DNA of 63,351 nt from Actinomyces sp. HMSC035G02 (lineage in GTDB: Bacteria > Actinomycetota > Actinomycetes > Actinomycetales > Actinomycetaceae). Under the pieces are notes generated by a model. The model saw nothing but the letters and a program-made list of their open reading frames with translations. It ran no database searches and was not told the DNA's origin. The translations under genes were made by a program, and so were the position numbers. Where the stretch lies: the NCBI GenBank assembly GCA_001838165.1, contig KV835887.1, forward strand, positions 1 through 63,351, in the 5' to 3' direction. Shown here piece by piece: positions 7,713 to 16,483 of this stretch (the stretch's first letter is position 1; every line of letters begins with the position of its first letter).

Positions 7713-9722
7713 ATGGATCTCACGACGAAGCTGCGCGAGCTATACGCACCGGGAGTCGCCTACAACATCGCGATTCCCGACCGTCCGATCCCGGACATGG
7801 TCCTGGAAGTCGCCTCCCGCTACCCGAGGCGCGCCGCGATCGACTTTTTCGCGCGCCAGCTCACGTACGAGGAACTTGCTCAGGAGATGCGTCAGGCCGC
7901 GGGCGCCCTCCATCAGGCGGGCGTGCGCCCCGGCGACCGCGTCGCCCTCGTGATGCCGAACTGCCCGCAGCACGCCGTCGCCGTCCTGGGCACGATGCTG
8001 CTCGGCGCCGTCGTCGTCGAACACAATCCGCTCGCCCCCGCGGGCGAGCTGGAGGGCGAGTACGAGCGCCACGGCGCTCGCGTCACCATCGCATGGTCGA
8101 AGTCCCTGGAGAAACTCACCTTCCTCGGGCGCGGCCACACCACCTTCTGCATGGACCTAACGACGGCTCTGCCCGCAGCCTCGCGCATGGCGCTCAAGCT
8201 TCCCGTCAAGGCGGCCCGCGAGAAGCGCGAACAGCTCTCCAGCCCGCGCCCGAGCTGGGCTCGCTCCTGGACACGCGCCATGCGCACCGCAACCCCGTGG
8301 CACAGCGAGTGCCCGTCAGCCATGGAGGACGTCGCTCTCCTCATTCACACGGGTGGCACAACCGGCGTGCCGAAGGCCGCCGCTCTCACGCACGCCAACC
8401 TCATGGCTAACGTCGAGGAATCGATCGCGTGGGTCCCCGTCCTCCACGAGGGCGCCGAGGTCTTCTACTGTATCCTGCCCCTCTTCCACGCCTTCGGGTT
8501 CACCATTGGCTTCCTGGCGGGCTTGCGCCTGGGGGCGACGATCGCCATGTTCCCCAAGTTCGACACCGCGCTGGTACTGGCCGCTCAGCGCCGGCTGCCG
8601 TGCACGTTCTTCCTGGGCGTTCCGCCCATGTACGAGCGCCTGCTCGCGGCGGCGGAGGGCACAAACGCGGACCTGTCCTCGATCCACTTCTCACTCTCGG
8701 GCGCAATGCCTCTCTCGGCGCCGCTGGCCGAACAGTGGGAGCAGGCCACCGGCGGCCTCATGATCGAAGGCTACGGCATGACGGAGGCCTCCCCGATCCT
8801 CCTGGGATCACCCCTCGCCTCCTCGCGAGCACGCGGGGCGCTCGGCATCCCCTTCCCCTCCACCCAGGTGCGCATCGTCGATCCGGAAAACCCCTCCCGC
8901 GAGGTGGCCGACGGCGAGGTCGGTGAGCTCATTGCCCGCGGCCCGCAGGTGTTCTCCGGCTACTGGAATCAGGACGAGGAGACCGCCGAAGTCTTCACCG
9001 AGGATGGATGGCTGCGTACGGGCGACCTCGTTCAGGTGCGCGACGGCTTCGTCTACATGGCGGACCGGCGCAAGGAGATGATCAATGCCTCCGGCTTCAA
9101 CGTCTACCCCACGCAGGTGGAAAACGCCGTACGTTCGATGCCGGGTGTTCTCGATGTCGCAGCAGTCGGCGTCCCGGCCGGCGAGTCCGGCGAGGACGTC
9201 GTCGCCGCCGTCGTCCTCGAAGCCGGCGCCTCCGTCACGCTCGCAGAGCTGCGCAAGTGGGCGGAGAAGTCCCTGGCCCACTACGCGCTCCCCCGTCAGA
9301 TCGTCGTCATGACGGAGCTGCCTCGCTCTCAGCTGGGCAAGGTCATGCGTAAGAAGGTCCGCGAGCAGATCATGGGTGCCCAGGCCGCCGCAACCGACGC
9401 GGTTGCCGGCGCGCGCGAGGCCGTCGCGGGGGCGCGTGAGGCAGTATCCGAGAAGGTCGCCGAAGCACGCGATGCCGCTTCCGAGGCAATGGCCGGGGCC
9501 CGCGAGTCCATGTCCGAGAAGGTTGCCGAGGCGCGAGAGGCGGCGTCCGAGGCAGTGGCAGGGGCCCGCGGCGCCGTCTCCGACGCTGTCGCAGGAGCCC
9601 GCGAGTCCATGTCGGAAGCCGTCGCGGGAGTTCGCGGAGCAATGCGCGACGAGCAGGCGCATCCCGCGACTAACGCGCAGGTAGACAGCTCGGACACAGC
9701 CGAGCAGACGAGCGAGCACTAG
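7713..9722 (+). CDS. Long-chain acyl-CoA synthetase with an 11-residue-repeat tail
   Basis: 669 residues. This is an AMP-forming ligase that activates fatty acids to acyl-CoA. The P-loop LIHTGGTTGVPKAAALTHAN, the motif EGYGMTEASPI and the catalytic DGWLRTGDLVQVRDGFVYMADRRKE region (split over residues ~430-455) are present, and the C-terminal lysine is in RSQLGKVMRKKV. Residues 554-669 are an extra tail with seven consecutive 11-residue repeats (570-646; for example AVAGAREAVSE, KVAEARDAASE), which should form a long amphipathic helix. AGGAGG precedes the ATG. Ligases of this class usually end near residue 560, so the tail is an addition. It probably binds membrane or lipid droplets; this is inference. 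Confidence 0.88.
   Translation: MDLTTKLRELYAPGVAYNIAIPDRPIPDMVLEVASRYPRRAAIDFFARQLTYEELAQEMRQAAGALHQAGVRPGDRVALVMPNCPQHAVAVLGTMLLGAVVVEHNPLAPAGELEGEYERHGARVTIAWSKSLEKLTFLGRGHTTFCMDLTTALPAASRMALKLPVKAAREKREQLSSPRPSWARSWTRAMRTATPWHSECPSAMEDVALLIHTGGTTGVPKAAALTHANLMANVEESIAWVPVLHEGAEVFYCILPLFHAFGFTIGFLAGLRLGATIAMFPKFDTALVLAAQRRLPCTFFLGVPPMYERLLAAAEGTNADLSSIHFSLSGAMPLSAPLAEQWEQATGGLMIEGYGMTEASPILLGSPLASSRARGALGIPFPSTQVRIVDPENPSREVADGEVGELIARGPQVFSGYWNQDEETAEVFTEDGWLRTGDLVQVRDGFVYMADRRKEMINASGFNVYPTQVENAVRSMPGVLDVAAVGVPAGESGEDVVAAVVLEAGASVTLAELRKWAEKSLAHYALPRQIVVMTELPRSQLGKVMRKKVREQIMGAQAAATDAVAGAREAVAGAREAVSEKVAEARDAASEAMAGARESMSEKVAEAREAASEAVAGARGAVSDAVAGARESMSEAVAGVRGAMRDEQAHPATNAQVDSSDTAEQTSEH
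9420..9650 (+). repeat. Seven tandem 33-bp coding repeats (11-residue units)
   Basis: This region encodes residues 570-646 of the acyl-CoA synthetase. The unit is roughly (A/K)VAGAREAxSE, repeated seven times without gaps. The 11-residue period is that of alpha-synuclein, apolipoprotein and LEA-type lipid-binding helices. Confidence 0.85.
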
Positions 9723-9746
9723 AACGCACCTGGCGCGCAAATGGAA

Positions 9747-9781
9747 AAGTGCCCGGTTCCCAGTGCGGGGGCCGGGCACTT
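9747..9781. terminator. Bidirectional terminator between the acyl-CoA synthetase gene and nrdR
   Basis: Arms AAGTGCCCGG (9747-9756) and CCGGGCACTT (9772-9781) form a perfect 10-bp stem with a 15-base loop, between two convergent genes. Confidence 0.8.
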
Positions 9782-9795
9782 CTCATGTCACGCGA

Positions 9796-10383
9796 TCAGT
9801 CGTCTCCGAGCAACGTGGGGGCGTTAGAGACGGGACGCTTGCGCGCAGAACGCGCCTTGCGAGGCTTCTTCGCGGGCGCGGGCACCGCTGGTTCGACGGC
9901 CGCATGGTCGCCGGCCTCGGACGCCGCGTCACCGCCCTGCGCGCGCTCGCGCAACGCCTCAATGGCCTGCTCGAAATCATCGAGAGTATCGAATTGACGA
10001 TAGACGGAGGCGAAGCGTAGGTAAGCGATCACGTCAAGGTCGCGCAGGAACGGGAGGATGGCCTTGCCAACTTCGTTCGTGGACACGTTGGAGACGCCCG
10101 TGGAGCGCAGCTGTTCCTCGACCTGCTGAGCGAGAATCGCGAGCTGATCATCCGAGACTGGCCGTCCCTGACAGGCTTTCTTGACGCCCGACACAACCTT
10201 GTTACGGGAGAAAGACTCGACGACGCCGGAGCGCTTGACGACCTGGAACGAGGACGTTTCGAGAGTAGTAAAACGCTTCTTGCAGTGCGTGCACTCACGC
10301 CGACGCCGGATCGAGGCGCCGTCGTCCGCGATGCGCGTATCAACGACGCGCGAATCCGGGTTATGACAGAAAGGGCAGTGCAC
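9796..10383 (-). CDS. nrdR: Transcriptional repressor NrdR
   Basis: 195 residues from a GTG. NrdR represses ribonucleotide reductase operons when dATP/ATP occupy its ATP-cone. The zinc ribbon is MHCPFC ... CTHCKKRF (four Cys, residues 3-34), followed by the ATP-cone beginning [16 protein letters not shown] and ending near [15 protein letters not shown]. The basic tail after residue 155 ([14 protein letters not shown]) is longer than the usual ~150-residue protein. A TACCGT -10 box is six bases before the GTG, which predicts a leaderless transcript. No NrdR box or nrd gene is visible in this window, so its targets lie elsewhere. Confidence 0.95.
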   Translation of the reverse strand: MHCPFCHNPDSRVVDTRIADDGASIRRRRECTHCKKRFTTLETSSFQVVKRSGVVESFSRNKVVSGVKKACQGRPVSDDQLAILAQQVEEQLRSTGVSNVSTNEVGKAILPFLRDLDVIAYLRFASVYRQFDTLDDFEQAIEALRERAQGGDAASEAGDHAAVEPAVPAPAKKPRKARSARKRPVSNAPTLLGDD

Positions 10384-10439
10384 CCCTCAACGGTACACGC
10401 TCAGACCCCCATCTGTCACAGGAGTCCCACGCGTCACCG

Positions 10440-10904
10440 TCAGCGGACGGGAACGAGGACCCGCTGACCGGGCTGCAGGGCCCCCTGCACGTCATTCATG
10501 CGCTCAATGTCGGCGACAACCTGCTCGAGCGGACGATCCGTCTTGACATTCTGAGCCAGCGACCACACGGAGTCGCCGCTCACGACCGCCTTCGTCACCG
10601 TCGGACCATCGTAGGCTGCGGGCTGGATGGCGAGACCGAGGGCGCCGGCCCCCACGGAGAGAACGACCGTCGCGAGCGCGCCGGCAATAATGCCGCGACG
10701 AGAGGAGCGGGTTCGACGACGCGGAGCTGCAGGAGCGCGCAGGTAGGAGGGGTCATCAACGCGCTGAGCCTCGACGCGACGACGCGCGGACGGAGCGGTG
10801 GAGATGTCACGAACGGTCGCCAGCGGCGCATCCTCCACGGCACGAAGCGGGTGGCGGCGCGCGGGGAACGAGACGGCAGTCTGCGTTGCAACGGGAACAC
10901 TCAT
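10440..10904 (-). CDS. SOS-induced LysM-domain cell-wall protein (ChiZ/DivS/YneA-like)
   Basis: 154 residues from the ATG at 10904, which has GGAGG six bases upstream; a longer in-frame start at 11072 would cover the promoter. The sequence shows a short basic cytoplasmic N-terminus, one transmembrane segment (GIIAGALATVVLSVGAGALG) near residue 90, and an external C-terminal LysM domain (VSGDSVWSLAQNV ... LQPGQRVLVPV). Its place divergent from lexA matches M. tuberculosis Rv2719c (ChiZ) and the corynebacterial division inhibitor DivS. The promoter has a -10 fully covered by a LexA box. Likely role: delay of septation during DNA damage. No separate hydrolase domain is visible. Confidence 0.85.
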   Translation of the reverse strand: MSVPVATQTAVSFPARRHPLRAVEDAPLATVRDISTAPSARRRVEAQRVDDPSYLRAPAAPRRRTRSSRRGIIAGALATVVLSVGAGALGLAIQPAAYDGPTVTKAVVSGDSVWSLAQNVKTDRPLEQVVADIERMNDVQGALQPGQRVLVPVR

Positions 10905-10927
10905 GAGAACCTCCAGAACACTTTCAT

Positions 10928-11004
10928 CGAACATCTGTTCGTCGAACACTTGTACGATAGCACGCTCCATGGTCAATGTCGAGACCCACTCGAACATATG
11001 TTTC
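10928..11004. promoter_or_regulatory. Divergent SOS promoter region with three LexA boxes
   Basis: CGAACATCTGTTCG (10928-10941) is a perfect actinobacterial LexA palindrome. CGAACACTTGTACG (10943-10956) has one mismatch and lies over the likely -10 (10949-10954) of the LysM gene, whose -35 TTGACC is at 10971-10976 on the minus strand with a 16-bp spacer. A third partial box, CGAACATATGTTTC, is at 10991-11004 on the lexA side. Confidence 0.88.
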
Positions 11005-11092
11005 ATTTTGCGCGAAATCGGCTTATCCTTGACGTATCTAGTGGACGCCCACCCATGCACATTTGCGTCCACCCCGATGCGAAGGAGAGGCC

Positions 11093-11773
11093 ATGACCGA
11101 GCGTTCGATCAGCGATCGACACCGCGCGATCTTGCGAGTTATCAACGAAAAGCTGGCATCCAGCGGCTTCCCTCCATCTGTGCGCGAGATCGCATCTGCG
11201 GTCGGTTTGGCTTCACCGTCGACGGTGAAGCATCACCTTGATGCACTGGAAGCCGACGGATACCTGGTCCGCGAACCCGGCCTGCCCCGCGCCCTAGACC
11301 TCACCGATCGGGCGCGCGCCGAACTCGGCATCGCACCTTCGTCACAACCTTCCGAGAAGGTCGTTCGCATCGAGATCCCCGTCTCCCACGTGGAGGAGGA
11401 AGGCACGGCAATTCCGCTCGTCGGACGTATCGCTGCCGGTGCCCCCATCACGGCTGAGCAGCACGTGGAAGACGTCTTCCGTCTTCCCACGTCCATGACC
11501 GGACACGGTGATCTGTTCATGCTCGAGGTGAGCGGCGAGTCGATGGTCGATGCGGGCATCTTCGACGGGGACTACGTCGTCATCCGCTCTCAGAACGAGG
11601 CCCGCAACGGAGAATTTGTTGCCGCTATGATCGACGGCGAGGCAACGGTGAAGGAACTATCCGTCACGGGCGGTCACGTCTGGCTCCTGCCCCACAACGC
11701 GGACTACTCCCCCATCCCGGGGGACGACGCCACCATCCTCGGCAAGGTCGTCACCGTCATTCGTTCACTCTGA
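11093..11773 (+). CDS. lexA: SOS regulon repressor LexA
   Basis: 226 residues from the ATG at 11093 (AAGGAGAGG upstream). LexA represses DNA-damage genes and cleaves itself when RecA filaments form. The winged helix-turn-helix is residues 5-70 (PPSVREIASAVGLASPSTVKHH). The autocleavage Ala-Gly is in VGRIAAGAPITAEQ. The catalytic Ser is in EVSGESMVDAGIFDGDYV and the general-base Lys in GEATVKELS. The divergent LysM gene and the LexA boxes between them give the usual autoregulated arrangement. The length is typical of actinobacterial LexA. Confidence 0.97.
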   Translation: MTERSISDRHRAILRVINEKLASSGFPPSVREIASAVGLASPSTVKHHLDALEADGYLVREPGLPRALDLTDRARAELGIAPSSQPSEKVVRIEIPVSHVEEEGTAIPLVGRIAAGAPITAEQHVEDVFRLPTSMTGHGDLFMLEVSGESMVDAGIFDGDYVVIRSQNEARNGEFVAAMIDGEATVKELSVTGGHVWLLPHNADYSPIPGDDATILGKVVTVIRSL

Positions 11774-11781
11774 CGCAGCAT

Positions 11782-11826
11782 ATAAGCCAGTGGCGCCACC
11801 CCTTGGGGGTGGCGCCACTGGCTTAT
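11782..11826. terminator. Bidirectional terminator between lexA and ldh
   Basis: A perfect 21-bp inverted repeat (11782-11802 and 11806-11826, 3-base loop TTG) separates the convergent lexA and ldh genes. Confidence 0.9.
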
Positions 11827-11837
11827 GCGGAGGAGAC

Positions 11838-12827
11838 TCAGAAGCCCAGATCGCGGGCAACCTGGCGCAGGCGCTGGGCCGATGCGGTCAGGCCGTCGCG
11901 CTCATTGAGTGTGAGCGGCGGGTTCAGGACGCGACCGGCACCGTCGCGGCCGACGATCGTCGGGGCGGCCATGACCACGTCAGAGATGCCCTCCCAGTCC
12001 TCGAGCAGCGTCGAGATGGTGAGGACGCGCTGCTCGTCGCGCAGCACCGCACCTGCGATGTTCGCGGCAGACAGGCCGATGGCGTAGTTCGTCGCCCCCT
12101 TGCCCTCGATGATCTTGTAGGCGGACTGGACGACCTCCTGCGCAATGGAGTTACGCAGAGCCGAGTCGAATACACCACCGGACAGGGTCGGACCCCACTG
12201 CGACAGCGGGACGTTGCCAATTTCGGCGCTGGACCACAGGGCGACCTCAGAGTCGCCGTGCTCACCGGCCACGTACGCGTGGATGTTCTGGGTGGCCACG
12301 CCGGTCTCGCGCGAGACCAGGTAGCGCAGGCGAGACGTGTCGAGCACCGTGCCCGAGCCGAAGACCTGGTTGCGAGGCATACCCGTGAGCTTCAGTGCCA
12401 CGTAGGTGACAACGTCAACGGGGTTCGTCACGAACATGAAGCGGGCATCCGGGGCCACGTTCTGCAGGTTCGGCACGATCTTCTTCATGAGGTTGACGGT
12501 CGAGCCAGCCAGCTCCAGGCGGGACTGACCGGGCTGCTGCTTCGCGCCAGCCGTGACGATGATCAGGTCGGCACCACGAACGATCTCAATGTCATCCGAG
12601 CCCTCGATCGAGCCGACGGACGTGAACTGGATGCCGTGGGCCATGTCGAGGGCCTCAGCCTCCACCTTGGCCTTGTTGATGTCCTGAAGAACGATCGAAC
12701 GGGCGTCGCCGCGCATCGCACAGGCGTACGCGACCGCCGTACCGACGGCACCGGCGCCGATGACGGCGATCTTCGAGGGACGTCCGGAGGACTTTGACGG
12801 GTACAGGGTCTGGGCTTTATTTTCCAC
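11838..12827 (-). CDS. ldh: L-lactate dehydrogenase
   Basis: 329 residues from a GTG with AGGAGACACTC upstream. It reduces pyruvate to L-lactate with NADH. The NAD loop IAVIGAGAVGTAVAYAC is near residue 20, substrate and cofactor contacts are in MFVTNPVDVVTY and GSGTVLDTSRLRY, and the catalytic His is in YVAGEHGDSEVALW. The Gln of AGAKQQPGQSRL just before the mobile loop indicates lactate rather than malate specificity. It stands alone. It supports a fermentative, facultatively anaerobic lifestyle, as in Actinomyces. Confidence 0.94.
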   Translation of the reverse strand: MENKAQTLYPSKSSGRPSKIAVIGAGAVGTAVAYACAMRGDARSIVLQDINKAKVEAEALDMAHGIQFTSVGSIEGSDDIEIVRGADLIIVTAGAKQQPGQSRLELAGSTVNLMKKIVPNLQNVAPDARFMFVTNPVDVVTYVALKLTGMPRNQVFGSGTVLDTSRLRYLVSRETGVATQNIHAYVAGEHGDSEVALWSSAEIGNVPLSQWGPTLSGGVFDSALRNSIAQEVVQSAYKIIEGKGATNYAIGLSAANIAGAVLRDEQRVLTISTLLEDWEGISDVVMAAPTIVGRDGAGRVLNPPLTLNERDGLTASAQRLRQVARDLGF

Positions 12828-12928
12828 GAGTGTCTCCTAGAGTCTGCGGGCACCCCCATTGTCTCAGATAGGGGCCTGTCCGCGCCCGTTATCTGCACGA
12901 CGTTTTACGCGCTCAGGGAGCACTCCTC

Positions 12929-14869
12929 CTATTGCTCAGCCCCTTGCGCGAGGCGCCGCAGCGCACCGCGAACAACCTGAGGATCCGTCGTCGGCCACAT
13001 GGCGGGCAGGGAACGCATGATGAAGCCGCCGTAACGCTTGGTCACCACGCGCGGATCGAGGATCGCCACGACGCCCCGGTCATCGGTCGAGCGCAGCAGA
13101 CGTCCCACGCCCTGGGCCATCATGAGCGCCGCGTGCGTGAGCGAGACCGACACGAAGCCGTTCCCTCCCCTGCGCTCAACGTCCATCGAGCGGGCGCGCG
13201 AGACGGGATCGTCCGGGCGTGGGAACGGAATCTTGTCGATGACGACGAGGCGGCAGGCGTCCCCCGCAACGTCGACGCCCTGCCACAGGGACATCGTGCC
13301 CACCAGGCACGAGTCGCGCTCCTGGCGGAACCGCTGGATCAGCTGCGCCAGGGTCTCTTCGCCCTGCAGATAGACTGTCAGGTCCGTGCGCTCGCGCAGG
13401 GCGCGTGCTCCCGCCATCGCCCCGCGTCGCGACGCGAAGAGGGCGAGCATCCCGCCTCCCGAGGCCTGCGCCAGCTCCACGAGCTCGTCGAGCAGCTCCT
13501 CGGAGGGGCCGTCTCTCCCCGGCAGGGGCAGATGAGTCGCCACGTAGCGGATGCCCTGGCGACCGTGGTCGAAGGGAGATCCGACGTCGATGCCGTGCCA
13601 GGGCACGCCGGAGACGGCCATGCCGGCCTGGGCGGCCATGAAGTCGAAGTTGCCGCCGAGCGCGAGGGTCGCCGAGGTGAGGATCGCGGGTCGCTCGCCG
13701 ATGCCGGTGCCACCGATCGCAGCCGACACGTCAAGAGGCCCGACGGTCAAGCGCGCGTTGTCCGATTCGTCCTTCGTGATGTAGGCGATCGACTGGTCGG
13801 GGTCTCGTCCCCACGCGTCGAGAGCTCCGATCAGCTCGTCGATAGCGGCGCGGGCCAGGAGCTTGGCGGCGGGTTCTCCCTGTGCCTCGGACACCTCGTG
13901 GCTGGCGCGACGGGCCGCGCCGTCCAGCACGATCATCGCGTCGACGAGGGCGCTCGGCCGGTATTCCAAAAGCCCCGCTTCCAAGGGGGCCATGGCCGCG
14001 CCCAGCCCGGCCCCGGCCTCGTCCAGGTCGGTGGAATCGATCGAGAGATTCGAGCGCAGGGAGCGGGCGACGCGGCTCACGCGGGCGACCGTCAGGTCGG
14101 CGGCCGCCTGGGAGCGCACGCGGTCGGCCAGTTCGTGGGCTTCGTCGATGACGACGGCGTCGTACTCACCGAAAAGCTCGCCCTCGCCGCACGCGTTGAT
14201 ACCGAAGAGGGAGTGGTTCGTGACGACAACGTCCGCCTCCGCGGCCTCCAGGCGGGCCGCCTGCGCGAAGCACTCGTCGATGAGCGGGCAGTGCTTGCCC
14301 AGGCACTCGGGTTTAGCGACCGAGGCGTGGTGCCAGGCGCGATCCGAGACGCCCGGAACGAGGTCGTCGCGATCCCCCGTCGTGGTCTCGCTGATCCACT
14401 CGCGGATACGCAGAATCTCCTTGCCGAGCTCACCCGTCGGGCCGACGCTCATGTCCCGGTCCTCAAACAGGGTGCCCTCGGTGGGGTACCCGCCGTCCAG
14501 CTTGTGCAGGCACGCGTAGTTCGACCAGCCTTTGAGCACCGCGACCTTCAGGCGCGCGCCCGTCGCCGAAGCGACCGCGTCGACGACCACCGGGGCGTCC
14601 TTGACGAGGATCTGGCGCTGCAGCGCGAGCGTCGCCGTCGAGACCACCCCGCGCACGCCGTTCGTCGCACAGTGCGTCAGCAGCGGCACGAGGTAGCCCA
14701 CGGACTTGCCCGTGCCCGTGCCCGCCTGCACGAGGAGGTGCTCGCGGTCCTCCAGGGCCGCAGCGCCTTCGGCGACCATCGAGGCCTGCCCCTCGCGCGG
14801 GGACCCGCCCATCTGGGCGACGACCGCGTCGAGAACGCGACCCGAGGCCTCGACCAGGTCCGCGCTCAC
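12929..14869 (-). CDS. dinG: DinG/XPD-type ATP-dependent helicase with Fe-S cluster motif
   Basis: 646 residues. This is an SF2 5'-3' DNA helicase. Walker A is VQAGTGTGKSVGYLVPLL near residue 50, and the DEAH box is VVIDEAHELADRV. Four cysteines suited to a 4Fe-4S cluster lie between them (NYACLHK, then PECLGKHCPLIDECF). The helicase C half includes GTMSLWQGVDVAG and QGVGRLLRS. The start overlaps the hflX stop (ATGA), so the two genes are translationally coupled. DinG-type enzymes unwind R-loops and collapsed forks. No LexA box precedes hflX, so SOS control is not evident. Confidence 0.9.
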   Translation of the reverse strand: MSADLVEASGRVLDAVVAQMGGSPREGQASMVAEGAAALEDREHLLVQAGTGTGKSVGYLVPLLTHCATNGVRGVVSTATLALQRQILVKDAPVVVDAVASATGARLKVAVLKGWSNYACLHKLDGGYPTEGTLFEDRDMSVGPTGELGKEILRIREWISETTTGDRDDLVPGVSDRAWHHASVAKPECLGKHCPLIDECFAQAARLEAAEADVVVTNHSLFGINACGEGELFGEYDAVVIDEAHELADRVRSQAAADLTVARVSRVARSLRSNLSIDSTDLDEAGAGLGAAMAPLEAGLLEYRPSALVDAMIVLDGAARRASHEVSEAQGEPAAKLLARAAIDELIGALDAWGRDPDQSIAYITKDESDNARLTVGPLDVSAAIGGTGIGERPAILTSATLALGGNFDFMAAQAGMAVSGVPWHGIDVGSPFDHGRQGIRYVATHLPLPGRDGPSEELLDELVELAQASGGGMLALFASRRGAMAGARALRERTDLTVYLQGEETLAQLIQRFRQERDSCLVGTMSLWQGVDVAGDACRLVVIDKIPFPRPDDPVSRARSMDVERRGGNGFVSVSLTHAALMMAQGVGRLLRSTDDRGVVAILDPRVVTKRYGGFIMRSLPAMWPTTDPQVVRGALRRLAQGAEQ

Positions 14870-16398
14870 TCCCCGCTCACCGCCGCGTCACCCACGGTGC
14901 CGCCCACCGCCTCGCGGGCGATGACGGCGGCCAGGGCCTCGTCGACGCGCGCAACGATACGCGTGCCCGTCTCGACGTACTCCTCGCGCTCGACGTCGCC
15001 CTCCTCGTGGATGCGGTGCACGAGGGAGCCGGCCGAGTACGGCAGGATCGCATCGACGGCCACGCGAGGCCGGGGCAGCATGTCTTCGAGGGCGGCGCGC
15101 AGAGCCTCCACGCCCCAGCCCGTGTGGGCGCTCAGCGGAACAGCATTCGGGAAGACGGTACGCAGCAGGGCAATCTGCTCAGGCGAAGCCAGGTCGGCCT
15201 TGTTCAGAGCGATCAGCTCGGGGATCTCCGAGGCTCCCTCGATCGTGTCGATAACCGAGCGCACGGCCTCCACCTGAGAGACAGGGTCGGGGTGGGCGGC
15301 ATCCACGACGTGCAAGATGATGTCGGCCTGGCCGACCTCCTCCAGGGTCGAGCGGAAGGCCTCGACCAGCTGGGTGGGCAGGTTGCGCACGAAGCCGACC
15401 GTGTCGGTGAGGGTGTACTCGCGACCGTCTGCGGCGCGCGCACGGCGCACCGTCGGGTCCAGCGTCGCGAACAGCGCGTCCTGGACGAGGACGCCGGCGT
15501 CCGTCAAGCGATTGAGCAGCGTCGACTTGCCCGCGTTCGTGTACCCGGCGATGGCCACAGACGGCACTCCCCCGCGACGGCGCGAATTGCGCTGGGTGCG
15601 ACGGGCGGGTTCCATGCGCGCGATGTCCGCGCGCAGCTTCGCCATGCGCGTGCGGATGCGGCGACGATCGAGCTCGATCTTGGTCTCACCGGGGCCTCGC
15701 GAACCAATACCCGCACCGCCCGCCACGCGACCGCCGGCCTGACGGGACATCGACTCACCCCAGCCACGCAGACGCGGCAGCAGATACTCGAGCTGCGCGA
15801 GCTCGACCTGGGCCTTGCCCTCACGGGACTTGGCGTGCTGGGCGAAAATGTCGAGAATGAGGGCCGTGCGGTCGACGACCTTGGCGTCGACGACATCCTC
15901 CAGCCCACGCCGCTGGGAGGGGGCCAGCTCCTCGTCAACGATGACGGTGTCCGCCTCGACGCTGCGCACGATGTCGGCCAGTTCGCGGGCCTTGCCGGAC
16001 CCCAGGTAGGTCGCGGGGTCTGGCTTCATGCGGCGCTGGATGATGCCGTCCAGGACACGCGAACCGGCGGTCTCCGCGAGCGCGGCCAGCTCGCGCAGCG
16101 AGTTCTCCGCTTCTTCTTCGCTCTGCGTGGTGCGCAGGCCCACGAGCACGACCTTTTCGAGTCGCACCTGGCGGTACTCGACCTCGGAGATGTCCTCGCG
16201 GTCGGAGGCACCCGTGTCGACGCGGCGCGTGCCCGCGCGGGCCTCGCGCTCGAGGGCACCGGCGTCCTGGGAGGTGTCCTGACCCGTCGTCGATGCGAGC
16301 GCCGTTCCCGAGCGCGCGAGGATACGCGCGACAACGTCGTTGACGCGCTGGTCGCGCTCTTCTTTCGAGGAGTCCGCACCGGTGTGGGTCGTGTCCAT
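14866..16398 (-). CDS. hflX: Ribosome-associated GTPase HflX
   Basis: 510 residues from the ATG at 16398 (AAGGA upstream); earlier in-frame starts would cross the divergent methyltransferase gene. HflX binds the ribosome near the peptidyl-transferase centre and rescues stalled ribosomes. The N-terminal HflX domain (VVLVGLRTTQSEEEAENSL ... DPATYLGSGKA) precedes the G domain: G1 GYTNAGKSTLLNRL near residue 283, G3 DTVGFVRNLP and G4 LNKADL. The Gly-rich linker QAGGRVAGGAGIGSRGPGE is the family signature. The first ~75 residues are a variable acidic extension. It forms an operon with dinG, whose start it overlaps. Confidence 0.94.
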   Translation of the reverse strand: MDTTHTGADSSKEERDQRVNDVVARILARSGTALASTTGQDTSQDAGALEREARAGTRRVDTGASDREDISEVEYRQVRLEKVVLVGLRTTQSEEEAENSLRELAALAETAGSRVLDGIIQRRMKPDPATYLGSGKARELADIVRSVEADTVIVDEELAPSQRRGLEDVVDAKVVDRTALILDIFAQHAKSREGKAQVELAQLEYLLPRLRGWGESMSRQAGGRVAGGAGIGSRGPGETKIELDRRRIRTRMAKLRADIARMEPARRTQRNSRRRGGVPSVAIAGYTNAGKSTLLNRLTDAGVLVQDALFATLDPTVRRARAADGREYTLTDTVGFVRNLPTQLVEAFRSTLEEVGQADIILHVVDAAHPDPVSQVEAVRSVIDTIEGASEIPELIALNKADLASPEQIALLRTVFPNAVPLSAHTGWGVEALRAALEDMLPRPRVAVDAILPYSAGSLVHRIHEEGDVEREEYVETGTRIVARVDEALAAVIAREAVGGTVGDAAVSGE

Positions 16399-16470
16399 AA
16401 CCATCCTTTTCCTGGGGGCTTCTAGTGTCGCACGCGCCGCCCCCATCTGCGCCTGCGCGCGCGGGCGCGA

Positions 16471-16476
16471 TAGGCT
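16471..16476 (+). promoter_or_regulatory. -10 box of a leaderless promoter
   Basis: TAGGCT is followed by seven bases and the GTG at 16484. No Shine-Dalgarno sequence is present. Confidence 0.55.
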
Positions 16477-16483
16477 TTCTTCC

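Noticed and set aside
12932..15277. A 781-codon plus-strand frame antisense to dinG and hflX
   Set aside because: No family resemblance, no ribosome site, and the minus strand encodes both helicase and GTPase motifs.
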